Positions 24,783 through 32,850 of a DNA stretch of 64,000 bases are shown here, piece after piece. This DNA comes from Yimella lutea (GTDB lineage Bacteria > Actinomycetota > Actinomycetes > Actinomycetales > Dermatophilaceae). The stretch covers positions 496,001 to 560,000 of the forward strand of contig NZ_VFMO01000001.1 of assembly GCF_006715095.1 (NCBI RefSeq). Direction: 5' to 3'. The stretch's first letter is position 1, and every line of letters starts with the position of its first letter. The notes beneath the pieces were generated by a model. That model had not been told where the DNA came from. It searched no databases and saw only the letters and a program-made list of their open reading frames with translations. Position numbers and translations under genes: made by a program.

Positions 24783-26545
24783 GCGAGCAGTCAGCGCCGC
24801 AGCGTCCGGTGCCGCTGGTCGGCGACACGACCTCGGCCCAGCAGCGCCGCGACGACCCCGCCGGCTGGGCGATGCTGCCCGAGGTGGTCGACGCCCTCGC
24901 CGCAGTGGTCGGCGGACGGCGCGACATCCGACGGTTTCGGCCCGACCCGGTGCCCGACGAACTGCTGCGGCAGGTGCTCGAGGCCGCGCACAGCGCGCCG
25001 TCGGTGGGCCACTCGCAGCCCTGGCGCTTCATCGTCGTGCGCTCGCAGACCACCCGAGATCGCGCCGCCCATCTCGCCGACCGGGCCCGGCTCGAGCAGG
25101 CGTCCGAGCTGACCTCGGAGCGGGCCGCGCGGCTGCTCGACCTCAAACTCGAAGGGCTGCGCGAGGCGCCCGTGGGAGTGGTCGTCACCTGCGACCGGCG
25201 CACCCCCGCGGCCGGGGTGCTCGGGCGCGCCACCTTCCCCGACGCCGACCTGTGGTCGTGCGCCTGCGCGGTGCAGAACCTCTGGCTCACCGCCCGCGCG
25301 CTCGGCCTCGGCGTGGGCTGGGTGACGCTGTTCGACCAGGCCGAACTCGCCGACCTGCTGCACCTTCCGGACGGCGTGGTGACCCTGGGCTGGCTGTGTG
25401 TGGGGTGGCCCGACGAGCGTCCGCCCGCGCCCGGACTCGAACGCGCGGCGTGGTCGCGCAAGGCCCCGCTCGACGACGTGGTGTTGCAGGAGCGCTGGCC
25501 CGACGATTCAGCCCCGCCGGCGCCACCGACCTCGCATCTGCGCGGGCCCGAGCCGGGGCGCCGGGTCGACGGCACCGACGACACCGACCGGCTGCTCAGC
25601 CCGCCGGAGGCGCTCGGCGCACTCGATCGCGCGCTCCACCTCGCGCGCGCTGCGGCCGGACCCGACCTCGACACGGGCCAGCTCGTGCTCGTCGGCGCCG
25701 ATCATCCGGTGACCGCCCACGCCGTCAGTGCCTACGACCGGTCGGTGACCCGTGACGTGCTCACCAGTGCGGTCGGGGGCATTTCGCTGGGCGCCGCTCA
25801 TGCCCGCGCCGCCGGGCTCGACGTCGTGGTGGTCGACGCCGGAGTGGGTGAGGCGCACGTCGAGGGCGCTGTCGACGTGCGGCCGCACGACCCGCGTGGA
25901 GACCTGGTGACGACCGACGCGATGTCGGCCGCCGACGTCCGCCGATTGATGGACGCCGGACGCCGGCTCGGTGCCGGTGTCCCCGGAATCGCCCCCGGAC
26001 TCGTCGCACTCGGCGAGGTGGGGGTGGGCAACACGACGGTGGCCGCTGCGCTCACCTGCGCGCTCACCGGCACACCCGCGGCCGACGTGGTGGGGCTCGG
26101 ATCGGGCGCCGACGCCGACATCGTGGCCCGCAAGACGGAGGTGGTGGCCGCGGCGATCGACCGCCTGGGCCACACGGACGACGTGCACCGGATGCTCGCC
26201 GCGGTCGGCGGACCGGAGTTCGCGGTGCTGACCGGGGTGGTGCTCGGCGCAGCCCGCGCCGGACGACCGGTCGTGCTCGACGGTCTCGCCACCAGCGTCG
26301 CCGCGCTCGCCGCGGTCGGCATCGAACCCTCGGTGCAGGCGTATCTCATTGCAGGGCAACGCAGCCGGGAGAAGGCGCACGGACTCGTGCTGCGGCGGCT
26401 CGGCCTCGAACCGTTGCTGCAGCTGCGGTTGCGCGCCGGCGAAGGGGTGGGTGCCTGCCTCGCGGCGGGGATGGTGCTGCAGGGCATGGCCGCCCGGCGG
26501 ATGACGGTGCGAACCAGCCTGCGAACGGCTCAGCGCAACGCGTAG
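24779..26545 (+). CDS. BluB-CobT fusion: dimethylbenzimidazole synthase plus its phosphoribosyltransferase
   Basis: The 588-residue chain couples making the lower ligand with activating it. The BluB half (about 40-240) is a flavin nitroreductase relative with RRDIRRFRPDPVPDELL, SAPSVGHSQPWRFIVV and LGWLCVGWPDERP; BluB breaks down FMNH2 with oxygen to form 5,6-dimethylbenzimidazole. The CobT half (about 265-588) has ALGEVGVGNTTVAAALTCAL, DGLATSVAALAAVG and the catalytic Glu candidate in RAGEGVGACLAAGMV (about residue 553). The CobT part lacks the usual LTKPPGSLG-type opening and has only a diverged SPPEALGALD. The ATG overlaps the cobN stop by 4 nt. Confidence 0.92.
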   Translation: MSEQSAPQRPVPLVGDTTSAQQRRDDPAGWAMLPEVVDALAAVVGGRRDIRRFRPDPVPDELLRQVLEAAHSAPSVGHSQPWRFIVVRSQTTRDRAAHLADRARLEQASELTSERAARLLDLKLEGLREAPVGVVVTCDRRTPAAGVLGRATFPDADLWSCACAVQNLWLTARALGLGVGWVTLFDQAELADLLHLPDGVVTLGWLCVGWPDERPPAPGLERAAWSRKAPLDDVVLQERWPDDSAPPAPPTSHLRGPEPGRRVDGTDDTDRLLSPPEALGALDRALHLARAAAGPDLDTGQLVLVGADHPVTAHAVSAYDRSVTRDVLTSAVGGISLGAAHARAAGLDVVVVDAGVGEAHVEGAVDVRPHDPRGDLVTTDAMSAADVRRLMDAGRRLGAGVPGIAPGLVALGEVGVGNTTVAAALTCALTGTPAADVVGLGSGADADIVARKTEVVAAAIDRLGHTDDVHRMLAAVGGPEFAVLTGVVLGAARAGRPVVLDGLATSVAALAAVGIEPSVQAYLIAGQRSREKAHGLVLRRLGLEPLLQLRLRAGEGVGACLAAGMVLQGMAARRMTVRTSLRTAQRNA

Positions 26546-27306
26546 ACGTCCATGATCCAGCCGTGCTGCTCGCGCAGCCGCGCCCTCGTAGCGACGAGGT
26601 CGTCGATCACATCGGTCAGTCGGCCCGAGCGCAGCTCCTGCTGCGGCATCCCCAGGTAGGCGCCCCAGTGGATCTGCAGGTCGGGTGCCCGCTCGACCAG
26701 CTCACGGCAGGCGAGCGCGCCGTCCAGCATCACCACGACGGTGCCGAGGTCGGGCGACCACTCGCCCGCCAGGCGGCGTCCGGTGGTGATGTGCACCGGC
26801 TCGCCAATCTCGTGCAGCACGATGCGGTGCGCGGCAGCCAACTCCTGGATAGCGCTGATTCCGGCAAACACGCTGACCTGCAACGACATTCGGGTGGCAA
26901 CGGCGTCGACCACCCGGATCGTGCTGTCGTAGAACGCCGGGTCGCCCCACACCAGGAACCCGACCACGGTGCCCTCGGGCAACTCGCCCAGCACGGCGGC
27001 GTACGCGTCGGCGCGGGCGGCGTGCCAGTCGCGCACCGCGGCGCCGTACTGGTCGCGATCGCGCCCGGCGTCGGGCCCGCGCTTCGGGTCGGGCACCGCG
27101 ACGAACCGGTAGCCGCCCTCGGGCACGAACCGGTCGAGGATCGCGCGTCGCACCTGCAGCAACTCGTCGGTGGCGGACCCCTTGTCGGCCACGACGAACA
27201 CGTCGACCGAGCGCAGGGCGTCGGCCGCGTCGGCGGTGACGTGGCCGGGCGAGCCCGCACCGATGCCGATGATCTTGACCTGCAACGGAATCGGGTCAGT
27301 GCACAT
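26530..27306 (-). CDS. cobF: Precorrin-6A synthase (deacetylating)
   Basis: CobF removes the extruded C1 acetyl group of precorrin-5 and methylates C1, a step specific to the aerobic route. The 258 residues show the methylase fold with VKIIGIGAGSPGHVTADAADAL at the start, FLVWGDPAFYDSTIRV, VFAGISAIQELAAAHRIVLH and AYLGMPQQELRSGRL. I chose the ATG at 27306, 11 nt inside the cobQ 3' end; an upstream extension of the frame adds only unrelated residues. The end overlaps the convergent bluB-cobT gene by 16 nt. Confidence 0.92.
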   Translation of the reverse strand: MCTDPIPLQVKIIGIGAGSPGHVTADAADALRSVDVFVVADKGSATDELLQVRRAILDRFVPEGGYRFVAVPDPKRGPDAGRDRDQYGAAVRDWHAARADAYAAVLGELPEGTVVGFLVWGDPAFYDSTIRVVDAVATRMSLQVSVFAGISAIQELAAAHRIVLHEIGEPVHITTGRRLAGEWSPDLGTVVVMLDGALACRELVERAPDLQIHWGAYLGMPQQELRSGRLTDVIDDLVATRARLREQHGWIMDVYALR

Positions 27307-28750
27307 GAGATTCCCGTCGGGCGAGATCGAGCAGCCGGTCGAGGTCAAGGTGTTGCTCCACGGCGTCGGCGAGCGTGTCGATCATCGCCGTCCGGCGGTC
27401 GGCGAACCCCGGGCCGGGCTGCGGGCTCCAGGTGGAGCCCGCCTGCTGCGCAACCACGGTGAGCCAGGCCCGGCGGAAGGCATCATTCTCCAGGGTGCCG
27501 TGCCAGATCGTGCCCCACACCGGGCCGCGCACGCTGCCGCCCGGGAACGACCCGTCGTCGACCACGCCCTCGACGATGCCGTGGTGAATCTCGTAGCCGG
27601 ACACCGCATTTCCCTGCCAGGTGGAGTGCGGCCGGGCGAGCACCTTGTCGGCTGCGAAGTGCACCACACCAGGCAGATGCCCGAGTCCGGGAGTGACGCC
27701 TTCGCCGCTCTCCAGCGAGTCGTCGATCGACTCCAGCAACATCTCGTAGCCGCCGCAGATGCCGAGCACCGGACGTCCCTCGCGCACCCGCTCATCGACC
27801 ACTGCGTCGAGCCCACGCGAACGCAACCAGGCGAGATCGCTGACCGTCGTCCGTGAGCCGGGCAGCACCAACAGGTCGGCTTCGCGGCACCAGGACGGGT
27901 CGGTGGTCACGCGCACCTCGACACCGGGCTCGGCGGCCAGTGCGTCGACGTCGGTTGCGTTCGAGGTGCGCGGCAGGCGGACGACCGCGACGGTGAGCGA
28001 ATGTTCCTGTGGCGCAGCGGGTTTCCAGCGGCCGATGGAGAGGGCGTCTTCACCGTCGAGCCACACGTCGTCGAGCCAGGGCAGCACGCCGACACACGGC
28101 ATGCCGGTGCGTTCGACGATCGTGTCGAGGCCGGGGTCGAGCACCGAGCGGTCACCACGGAACTTGTTTACGCACCAAGCCTGCAGCACCGCGCGGTCGG
28201 CGTCGTCGAGCAACGCCCAGGTGCCGTAGGTGGCGGCCAGCGCGCCGCCGCGGTCGATGTCGGCCACCAGCAGTGCCGGCAGGCTGAACTGCCGTGCCAG
28301 ACCGAGGTTGACGTAGTCGCCTGCGCGCAGGTTGATCTCGGCCGGCGACCCGGCTCCCTCGCACACCACCACGTCGACGGACGCGGCCAACTCCTCGTAC
28401 GCGGCGAACGCCGCCTCGCGCAGGTGGGCGCGTCCGGTGGCGTACTCGCCCGCCCGTAACTCGCCGGCCGGGCGGCCGCGCACGACGACGAACGCGCGCC
28501 GGTCGGACCCCGGTTTTAGCAGCACCGGGTTGTGCAGCGAGGTGGCCTCGACGCCGGCCGCCTCGGCCTGCAGGTATTGCGCGCGGCCGATCTCGCTGCC
28601 GTCGGCACAGACCATCGAGTTGTTCGACATGTTCTGCGCCTTGAACGGGGCGACGCGCACTCCGCGTCGGGCCCAGGCACGCAGAATTCCGGTGACCAGC
28701 AACGATTTTCCGGCGTCCGAGCTCGTTCCCGTCACCAGCAGCCCCGACAT
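27296..28750 (-). CDS. cobQ: Adenosylcobyric acid synthase
   Basis: CobQ amidates side chains b, d, e and g of adenosylcobyrinic acid a,c-diamide with glutamine and ATP. The 484-residue protein has TGTSSDAGKSLLVTGI at the N-terminus, VAPFKAQNMSNNSMV and VVCEGAGSPAEINL in the synthetase domain. Its glutaminase domain has LPGSRTTVSDLAWLR, the nucleophile Cys in GICGGYEMLLE and the SGYEIHHG histidines. The ATG at 28750 is the family start; the longer frame overlaps the divergent phosphatase gene. Only 25 bp separate the two divergent starts, a small shared promoter region. Confidence 0.95.
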   Translation of the reverse strand: MSGLLVTGTSSDAGKSLLVTGILRAWARRGVRVAPFKAQNMSNNSMVCADGSEIGRAQYLQAEAAGVEATSLHNPVLLKPGSDRRAFVVVRGRPAGELRAGEYATGRAHLREAAFAAYEELAASVDVVVCEGAGSPAEINLRAGDYVNLGLARQFSLPALLVADIDRGGALAATYGTWALLDDADRAVLQAWCVNKFRGDRSVLDPGLDTIVERTGMPCVGVLPWLDDVWLDGEDALSIGRWKPAAPQEHSLTVAVVRLPRTSNATDVDALAAEPGVEVRVTTDPSWCREADLLVLPGSRTTVSDLAWLRSRGLDAVVDERVREGRPVLGICGGYEMLLESIDDSLESGEGVTPGLGHLPGVVHFAADKVLARPHSTWQGNAVSGYEIHHGIVEGVVDDGSFPGGSVRGPVWGTIWHGTLENDAFRRAWLTVVAQQAGSTWSPQPGPGFADRRTAMIDTLADAVEQHLDLDRLLDLARRESHVH

Positions 28751-28775
28751 GGGGCACGAGTCTACGATCGGCCTC

Positions 28776-29357
28776 ATGCCCTCCGTCCACCTCGTCCGCC
28801 ACGGCCGGTCGACGTGGAACGAGCAGGGGCGCATTCAAGGGCAGACGCCGCACCCGCCGCTCACCGAACTCGGCCGCACCCAGGCGCTCGCGGCAGCCCG
28901 AACGCTGCGCGCAGCGATCGGCGCGCAGTCGGCGCAGATGCTCAGCAGCGACCTGGTGCGCGCGCAGCAGACGGCCCAGATCATCGGCGCCGCGCTCGAC
29001 CTGCCGGTGCGCACCGATGTGCGGCTGCGGGAGCAGGCCCTGGGGGAGATGGAAGGGCGGCTCGCCCGCGAACTGACCGCGCAACCCGCACCTGAAGGCG
29101 TGCCGGTCGAGGAGGTGCGCTGGGGCGGGGGCGAGAGCCTGCTCGACGTGCACCGCCGGCTGAGCGCGCTGATGGCCGAACTGGCGACGGCGCCCATCGA
29201 ACACCTCGTGCTGGTCACCCACGGCGACACGCTGCGGATGGCCCTCGCGGTGCTCGCCGGCCGCACTCACCGGCAACTCGACTGGCGCCTCACGATCGAC
29301 AACGGCAGCGTGCACACCACCGAACTCGACCCCGCGGCCGCTGCGCTCAGCCGCTGA
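28776..29357 (+). CDS. Histidine phosphatase family protein, candidate alpha-ribazole phosphatase
   Basis: The 193-residue protein belongs to the phosphoglycerate mutase-like superfamily. It has the phospho-His motif LVRHGRSTWNEQGRIQGQ, the acidic LREQALGEMEGRLA and the second catalytic His in LVTHGDTLRMAL. Divergent placement 25 bp from cobQ suggests that it removes phosphate from alpha-ribazole phosphate or from adenosylcobalamin phosphate at the end of the pathway, a step for which no other enzyme is seen. This is inference from position, since the superfamily has many substrates. Its 3' end overlaps the convergent amidohydrolase gene by 11 nt. Confidence 0.8.
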   Translation: MPSVHLVRHGRSTWNEQGRIQGQTPHPPLTELGRTQALAAARTLRAAIGAQSAQMLSSDLVRAQQTAQIIGAALDLPVRTDVRLREQALGEMEGRLARELTAQPAPEGVPVEEVRWGGGESLLDVHRRLSALMAELATAPIEHLVLVTHGDTLRMALAVLAGRTHRQLDWRLTIDNGSVHTTELDPAAAALSR

Positions 29358-30906
29358 ACCGCACCTGGCCGCCGACGACCGTCGTCAGCGCCCGCGCTTC
29401 GTGTGCGCGCTCGGGCGTCGCGATGAGATCGGTGTCGACCGCGACGAAGTCGGCGAGCATGCCGGGGGTGAGCGTGCCCACGTCGTCCCAACCGGCTGCG
29501 TAGGCGGCCCCGCGCGAGTGGGCGGCCAGCGCCTCGATCATGCTCACCCGCTCGTGCGGCTGCCAGCCGCCGGCGGGAGTGCCGTCGACGCGCTGTCGGG
29601 TGACCGCCGCGTGCAGGGCAACGAACGGATTCGGGTCTTCGACGGGGGCGTCCGACCCGAACGCCAGCGGCACCCCGGCGTCGAGCGCCGACCGCCAGCC
29701 GTACGACACGATGTCGTGGCCGTCGAGCAACGCATCCACGAGCTCGAAGTCGGTGGTGCAGTGCACCGGCTGCATCGAGCCGACCACACCCAGCCGCGCC
29801 ATTCGGGCCAGATCGGCCCGGCGCAGGTGCTGGGCGTGTTCGATGCGCAGCCGAAGGTCTGAGCCGGTCGCCCCGAGCACGTGCTCGTACGCGTCAAGCA
29901 CCTCGGTCGCCGCACGGTCACCGATCGCGTGGGTCGCCACCGCGATGCCGGCCCGCACCGCGAGCTCGGTGTAGACCTTCAGCTGCTCCTGGGTGAGCGT
30001 CGGCACGCCATGCCCGCCGTCGTGCCCGTCCTCACCGGCGAACGCCTCGGTCATGTGGCAGGTGTGCGAACCGAGCGCGCCGTCGGCGAACAGCTTCAGC
30101 GGCCCCACCCGGATCCAGTCGTCGCCCTCGCCGGTGCGGCGCCCCTGCTGCATCGCCAGCGGGAGGTCTTCGTGTCGAATCGCCTTGCTGACCCGCATCT
30201 TCAGGGCACCTTGCTCGTGCAGCGCGCGCAGCGCCACATGGGCGTCCTCGTGATCGATCTCGGTGATGCCGGTCAGCCCCACCGCGAGCAGGTCGTCGAT
30301 CGTCTGCGCCATCAGCCCGGGCAGGGCGTCGGCGTCGTCGATCGGCAGGTCGTCAAAGGCGGTGCAGGCCGTCTCTCGCAGCACCCCGGTGAGCTCACCG
30401 TCGGCGTCGCGTTCGAGGCGTCCGCCGGCCGGGTCGGTGGTCTCCGGGCCGTAACCCACCAGCCGCAACGCGGCGGAATTCGCCCACAGCGAGTGGTAGT
30501 CGGCGCTCGCCAACACCACCGGACGCGGCCCCGTCACGACATCGAGGGTGCGCCGGTGGGGCTGCCGACCGCCCCACTGGTTCGCGTCCCACGCGCCGCC
30601 CCACACCAGACCGGTGCCCGGATTCGCCGCGAGAAAGCGCGCCACCCGCTCGGCCGCTTCGAACTCGTCGGCACAGCCACGCACGTCGACCTCGGTGCGC
30701 ACCCGCGCCAGCGACGCGGCATGGATGTGCGCGTCGTGCAGACCCGGCACCACGAGCGCACCCGGCAATGTCTCGATCTGCGAAACAGTCTGTGCGGCAA
30801 GGGATTCGGCGTCGCCGGTCGCGACCACGCGCCCAGCCTCGACCAACACGCCGGTGACGAATTCGGTTCCGGTCCAGATCTTCTCGCCACGCCACAGGGT
30901 GCTCAC
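29347..30906 (-). CDS. YtcJ-like metal-dependent amidohydrolase
   Basis: The roughly 519-residue protein is an amidohydrolase-superfamily enzyme. It has the HxH metal site in LHDAHIHAASL, further metal-binding His in IAVATHAIGDRA and LRIEHAQHLRR, and the late Asp in LAFGSDAPVEDPNP. The pattern is that of YtcJ-type proteins of broad or unknown substrate. No signal peptide is seen. The start is uncertain: GTG at 30906 gives VSTLWRGEKIWTG, GTG at 30912 adds two residues, and there is no clear ribosome site. It is not obviously part of the cobalamin pathway. Confidence 0.85.
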   Translation of the reverse strand: MSTLWRGEKIWTGTEFVTGVLVEAGRVVATGDAESLAAQTVSQIETLPGALVVPGLHDAHIHAASLARVRTEVDVRGCADEFEAAERVARFLAANPGTGLVWGGAWDANQWGGRQPHRRTLDVVTGPRPVVLASADYHSLWANSAALRLVGYGPETTDPAGGRLERDADGELTGVLRETACTAFDDLPIDDADALPGLMAQTIDDLLAVGLTGITEIDHEDAHVALRALHEQGALKMRVSKAIRHEDLPLAMQQGRRTGEGDDWIRVGPLKLFADGALGSHTCHMTEAFAGEDGHDGGHGVPTLTQEQLKVYTELAVRAGIAVATHAIGDRAATEVLDAYEHVLGATGSDLRLRIEHAQHLRRADLARMARLGVVGSMQPVHCTTDFELVDALLDGHDIVSYGWRSALDAGVPLAFGSDAPVEDPNPFVALHAAVTRQRVDGTPAGGWQPHERVSMIEALAAHSRGAAYAAGWDDVGTLTPGMLADFVAVDTDLIATPERAHEARALTTVVGGQVRFSG

Positions 30907-31040
30907 CCGCACAATGTAGTGCGGGCCTCCAACCCTGCGGACGGCGCGGGCAGGCGGCCGGCACCGGCGCCGGCGACCGTCCGGACGCTGGTTCACCGGG
31001 TAGGTTCAGGACGGCCCGATCCGAACAGGAGCAGCACGAA

Positions 31041-31349
31041 GTGACATCGACAACCGGCGCGCGCGTGCGCCGCACCCCGGCGCCGTGGTGGATCGCCGCG
31101 TTGTGCGGCATCCCGTTGATCTTCGGGTTCGTCGGAGCCCAGGCGAGCAAGGGCGCGATCCAGGACGACCTCACCGAACGCGCCCAGCAGGTGCTGCAGG
31201 GAGTCGGAGCGAGCGACGCCACGGTGAGGTTCGACGGACGCGACGCGACGCTGCGCACCGCCGACGGCGCCGACACCACCCGGGCACGCGACGCCTTGGC
31301 AAAGATGTCCGGAGTGCGCACGGTCGTGGTGCAGGGGAGCGCGCAGTGA
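31041..31349 (+). CDS. Small membrane protein with a BON-like domain (ArfA-like, short)
   Basis: The 102-residue protein has one transmembrane segment (PWWIAALCGIPLIFGFVGAQ, about residues 15-34). About 60 outside residues follow, whose pattern resembles a single BON domain: LTERAQQVLQGV, VRFDGRDATLRT and a final MSGVRTVVVQG. An AGGAGCAG ribosome site precedes the ATG. Mycobacterial ArfA (OmpATb) has one helix, a BON region and an OmpA domain; here the OmpA domain is absent. The next two genes, overlapping by 4 nt each, match ArfB and ArfC in size and topology. The function, if Arf-like, would concern envelope or pH adaptation, but this is inference. Confidence 0.65.
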   Translation: MTSTTGARVRRTPAPWWIAALCGIPLIFGFVGAQASKGAIQDDLTERAQQVLQGVGASDATVRFDGRDATLRTADGADTTRARDALAKMSGVRTVVVQGSAQ

Positions 31350-31543
31350 CCTGGTTGACGATCCAGACCATCGCTTGGTGCCTCGTCGGGTTCGCGGTCG
31401 GTGCGCTCGCGGCCTGGTTGGTCGCGGTGATGTTGTTCCCACATGAGGCGCAGGTCGCGGCGCCGGGTGCCGGCGAATCGCAGGTCGACGGGTCGTCCGC
31501 GGCCGACGGCGCCCCCGCCGGCGAAGCGGGAGACGGCGCATGA
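31346..31543 (+). CDS. Tiny membrane protein (ArfB-like)
   Basis: The 65-residue product has one N-terminal transmembrane helix (TIQTIAWCLVGFAVGALAAW, continuing VAVML) and a small-residue, Ala/Gly-rich acidic tail (APGAGESQVDGSSAADG). Size and pattern recall ArfB of the mycobacterial arfABC operon. GTG at 31346 overlaps the previous stop by 4 nt, and its stop overlaps the next ATG by 4 nt. I see no catalytic motif. Confidence 0.6.
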   Translation: MTWLTIQTIAWCLVGFAVGALAAWLVAVMLFPHEAQVAAPGAGESQVDGSSAADGAPAGEAGDGA

Positions 31544-31992
31544 CCTGGCTGTTCCCGCACATCTGGTTGTGGGTGCTGATCAGCACGCTTCTCGGGTTCG
31601 CGATCACGCTCTACGCGACGATCGGCGGTTCGTCGCGCCCGCAAACTCCCCGTGCGTCCAGGGCCACTCGCCGGAACCGGGCCGACGCGCCGACGCCGGA
31701 CGAACCGGTCGGCGAACGTACCCGCCATCGCGCCGCGATCGCCGACCAGGCGAGCCCTGCGGCCCCCGCTGGCAGTGCGGCTGCGGCTGGCAGCGGTGCT
31801 CGCCGGCGTCGGCGCTACGAAGTCGAAGACGTCGAGGTCGAGGAGTGGGGGCCTGGGCAGGTGTTCCCGGTCGAGCCGTCGGTCCCGTTGCGTGACGCGG
31901 CGGCGCGGGGGTCCGAACCGAAATCCGGCACCGCATCCGGCGGCACGTCCGAGATCGCACCGGACACCCCCACGGGCACCGACCAGCGCTGA
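31540..31992 (+). CDS. Membrane-anchored protein with a low-complexity tail (ArfC-like)
   Basis: The 150-residue protein opens with MTWLFPHIWLWVLISTLLGF, a single membrane helix (about residues 4-28). A long, mostly disordered Arg/Ala/Pro-rich tail follows, with a basic RRRRRY patch and an acidic EVEDVEVEEWGPGQVFPVEP segment. One N-terminal helix with a disordered tail is the layout of ArfC. It overlaps its predecessor by 4 nt and shares one base with the following CPBP gene, so all four genes are probably co-transcribed. Confidence 0.6.
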   Translation: MTWLFPHIWLWVLISTLLGFAITLYATIGGSSRPQTPRASRATRRNRADAPTPDEPVGERTRHRAAIADQASPAAPAGSAAAAGSGARRRRRYEVEDVEVEEWGPGQVFPVEPSVPLRDAAARGSEPKSGTASGGTSEIAPDTPTGTDQR

Positions 31993-32771
31993 TGCGCCTG
32001 CCTGCCTACGACGTGCCGGTGACGCCACTGCGTCGTCGCGCGCTCGTGCACGAGACCGTCCTCGTCCTGCTCCTGAGTCTCGGCGCGTCGGCGATCTACT
32101 CAGTGCTGTCGATCATGCGCAGCCTGTCGACCGACGTCGCGCTCAACAAGCAGACGACCACGATGAACCGCAGCCAGGCGAGCGCGTCATGGCTCGACCT
32201 GGTCTACCAACTCGTCGGCGTCGGTCTCGCAATCGTGCCGGTGCTCCTGGTGATCCATCTGCTCAACCGTGAAATGTCCTCTGCGACAACGTGGCTGGGG
32301 CTCGACGGGAGACGCAAAGGACCCGATCTCGCGCTCGGCGCAGCCCTTGCTGCGGTGATCGGCATTCCGGGTCTGCTGCTGTACCTCGCGGCTCGAGCTT
32401 TCGGACTCAATACGACACTCGCCGCGTCGGGTCTTGGCGAGCACTGGTGGGCGATCCCTGTGCTGGTGCTGGCAGCACTGCAGAACGGACTGCTCGAAGA
32501 GGTCATCATGATCGGCTACCTCTTCACCCGCTGGACGCAAGCCGGCTGGTCGTGGATCCAGGTGCTCGTCGTGTCGGCGCTGATCCGGGGCACCTACCAC
32601 CTTTATCAGGGCTTCGGCGGGTTCGTCGGAAACGTCGTCATGGGGCTGGTGTTCGGGCTCGTCTACCGCCGCACCAAGCGGGTGATGCCCCTGGTCATCG
32701 CGCACACGATCCTCGACATCGTCGCGTTCGTGGGTTACGCGCTGCTGAAGTCGCACGTCTCCTGGCTCTGA
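31992..32771 (+). CDS. CPBP family intramembrane metalloprotease-like protein
   Basis: The 259-residue protein has about six to eight hydrophobic segments and the three CPBP (Abi/Rce1-like) motifs: LLEEVIMIGYLF (glutamates near residue 168), IRGTYHLYQG and IAHTILDIVAF. The usual Arg of the EExxxR motif is Ile here, as often seen in actinobacterial members. Such proteins act in prenyl-protein processing, stress signalling or immunity to self-made peptides; nothing here identifies the substrate. The ATG overlaps the preceding stop by one base, tying it to the three small membrane proteins. Confidence 0.85.
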   Translation: MRLPAYDVPVTPLRRRALVHETVLVLLLSLGASAIYSVLSIMRSLSTDVALNKQTTTMNRSQASASWLDLVYQLVGVGLAIVPVLLVIHLLNREMSSATTWLGLDGRRKGPDLALGAALAAVIGIPGLLLYLAARAFGLNTTLAASGLGEHWWAIPVLVLAALQNGLLEEVIMIGYLFTRWTQAGWSWIQVLVVSALIRGTYHLYQGFGGFVGNVVMGLVFGLVYRRTKRVMPLVIAHTILDIVAFVGYALLKSHVSWL

Positions 32772-32850
32772 AGGGCCGCACCATCGTGAAGTCGTGGTCG
32801 TTTTCGGCCGCACCGACCCGAACGCCGGGAACGCCAACTAATCTCGGCTC

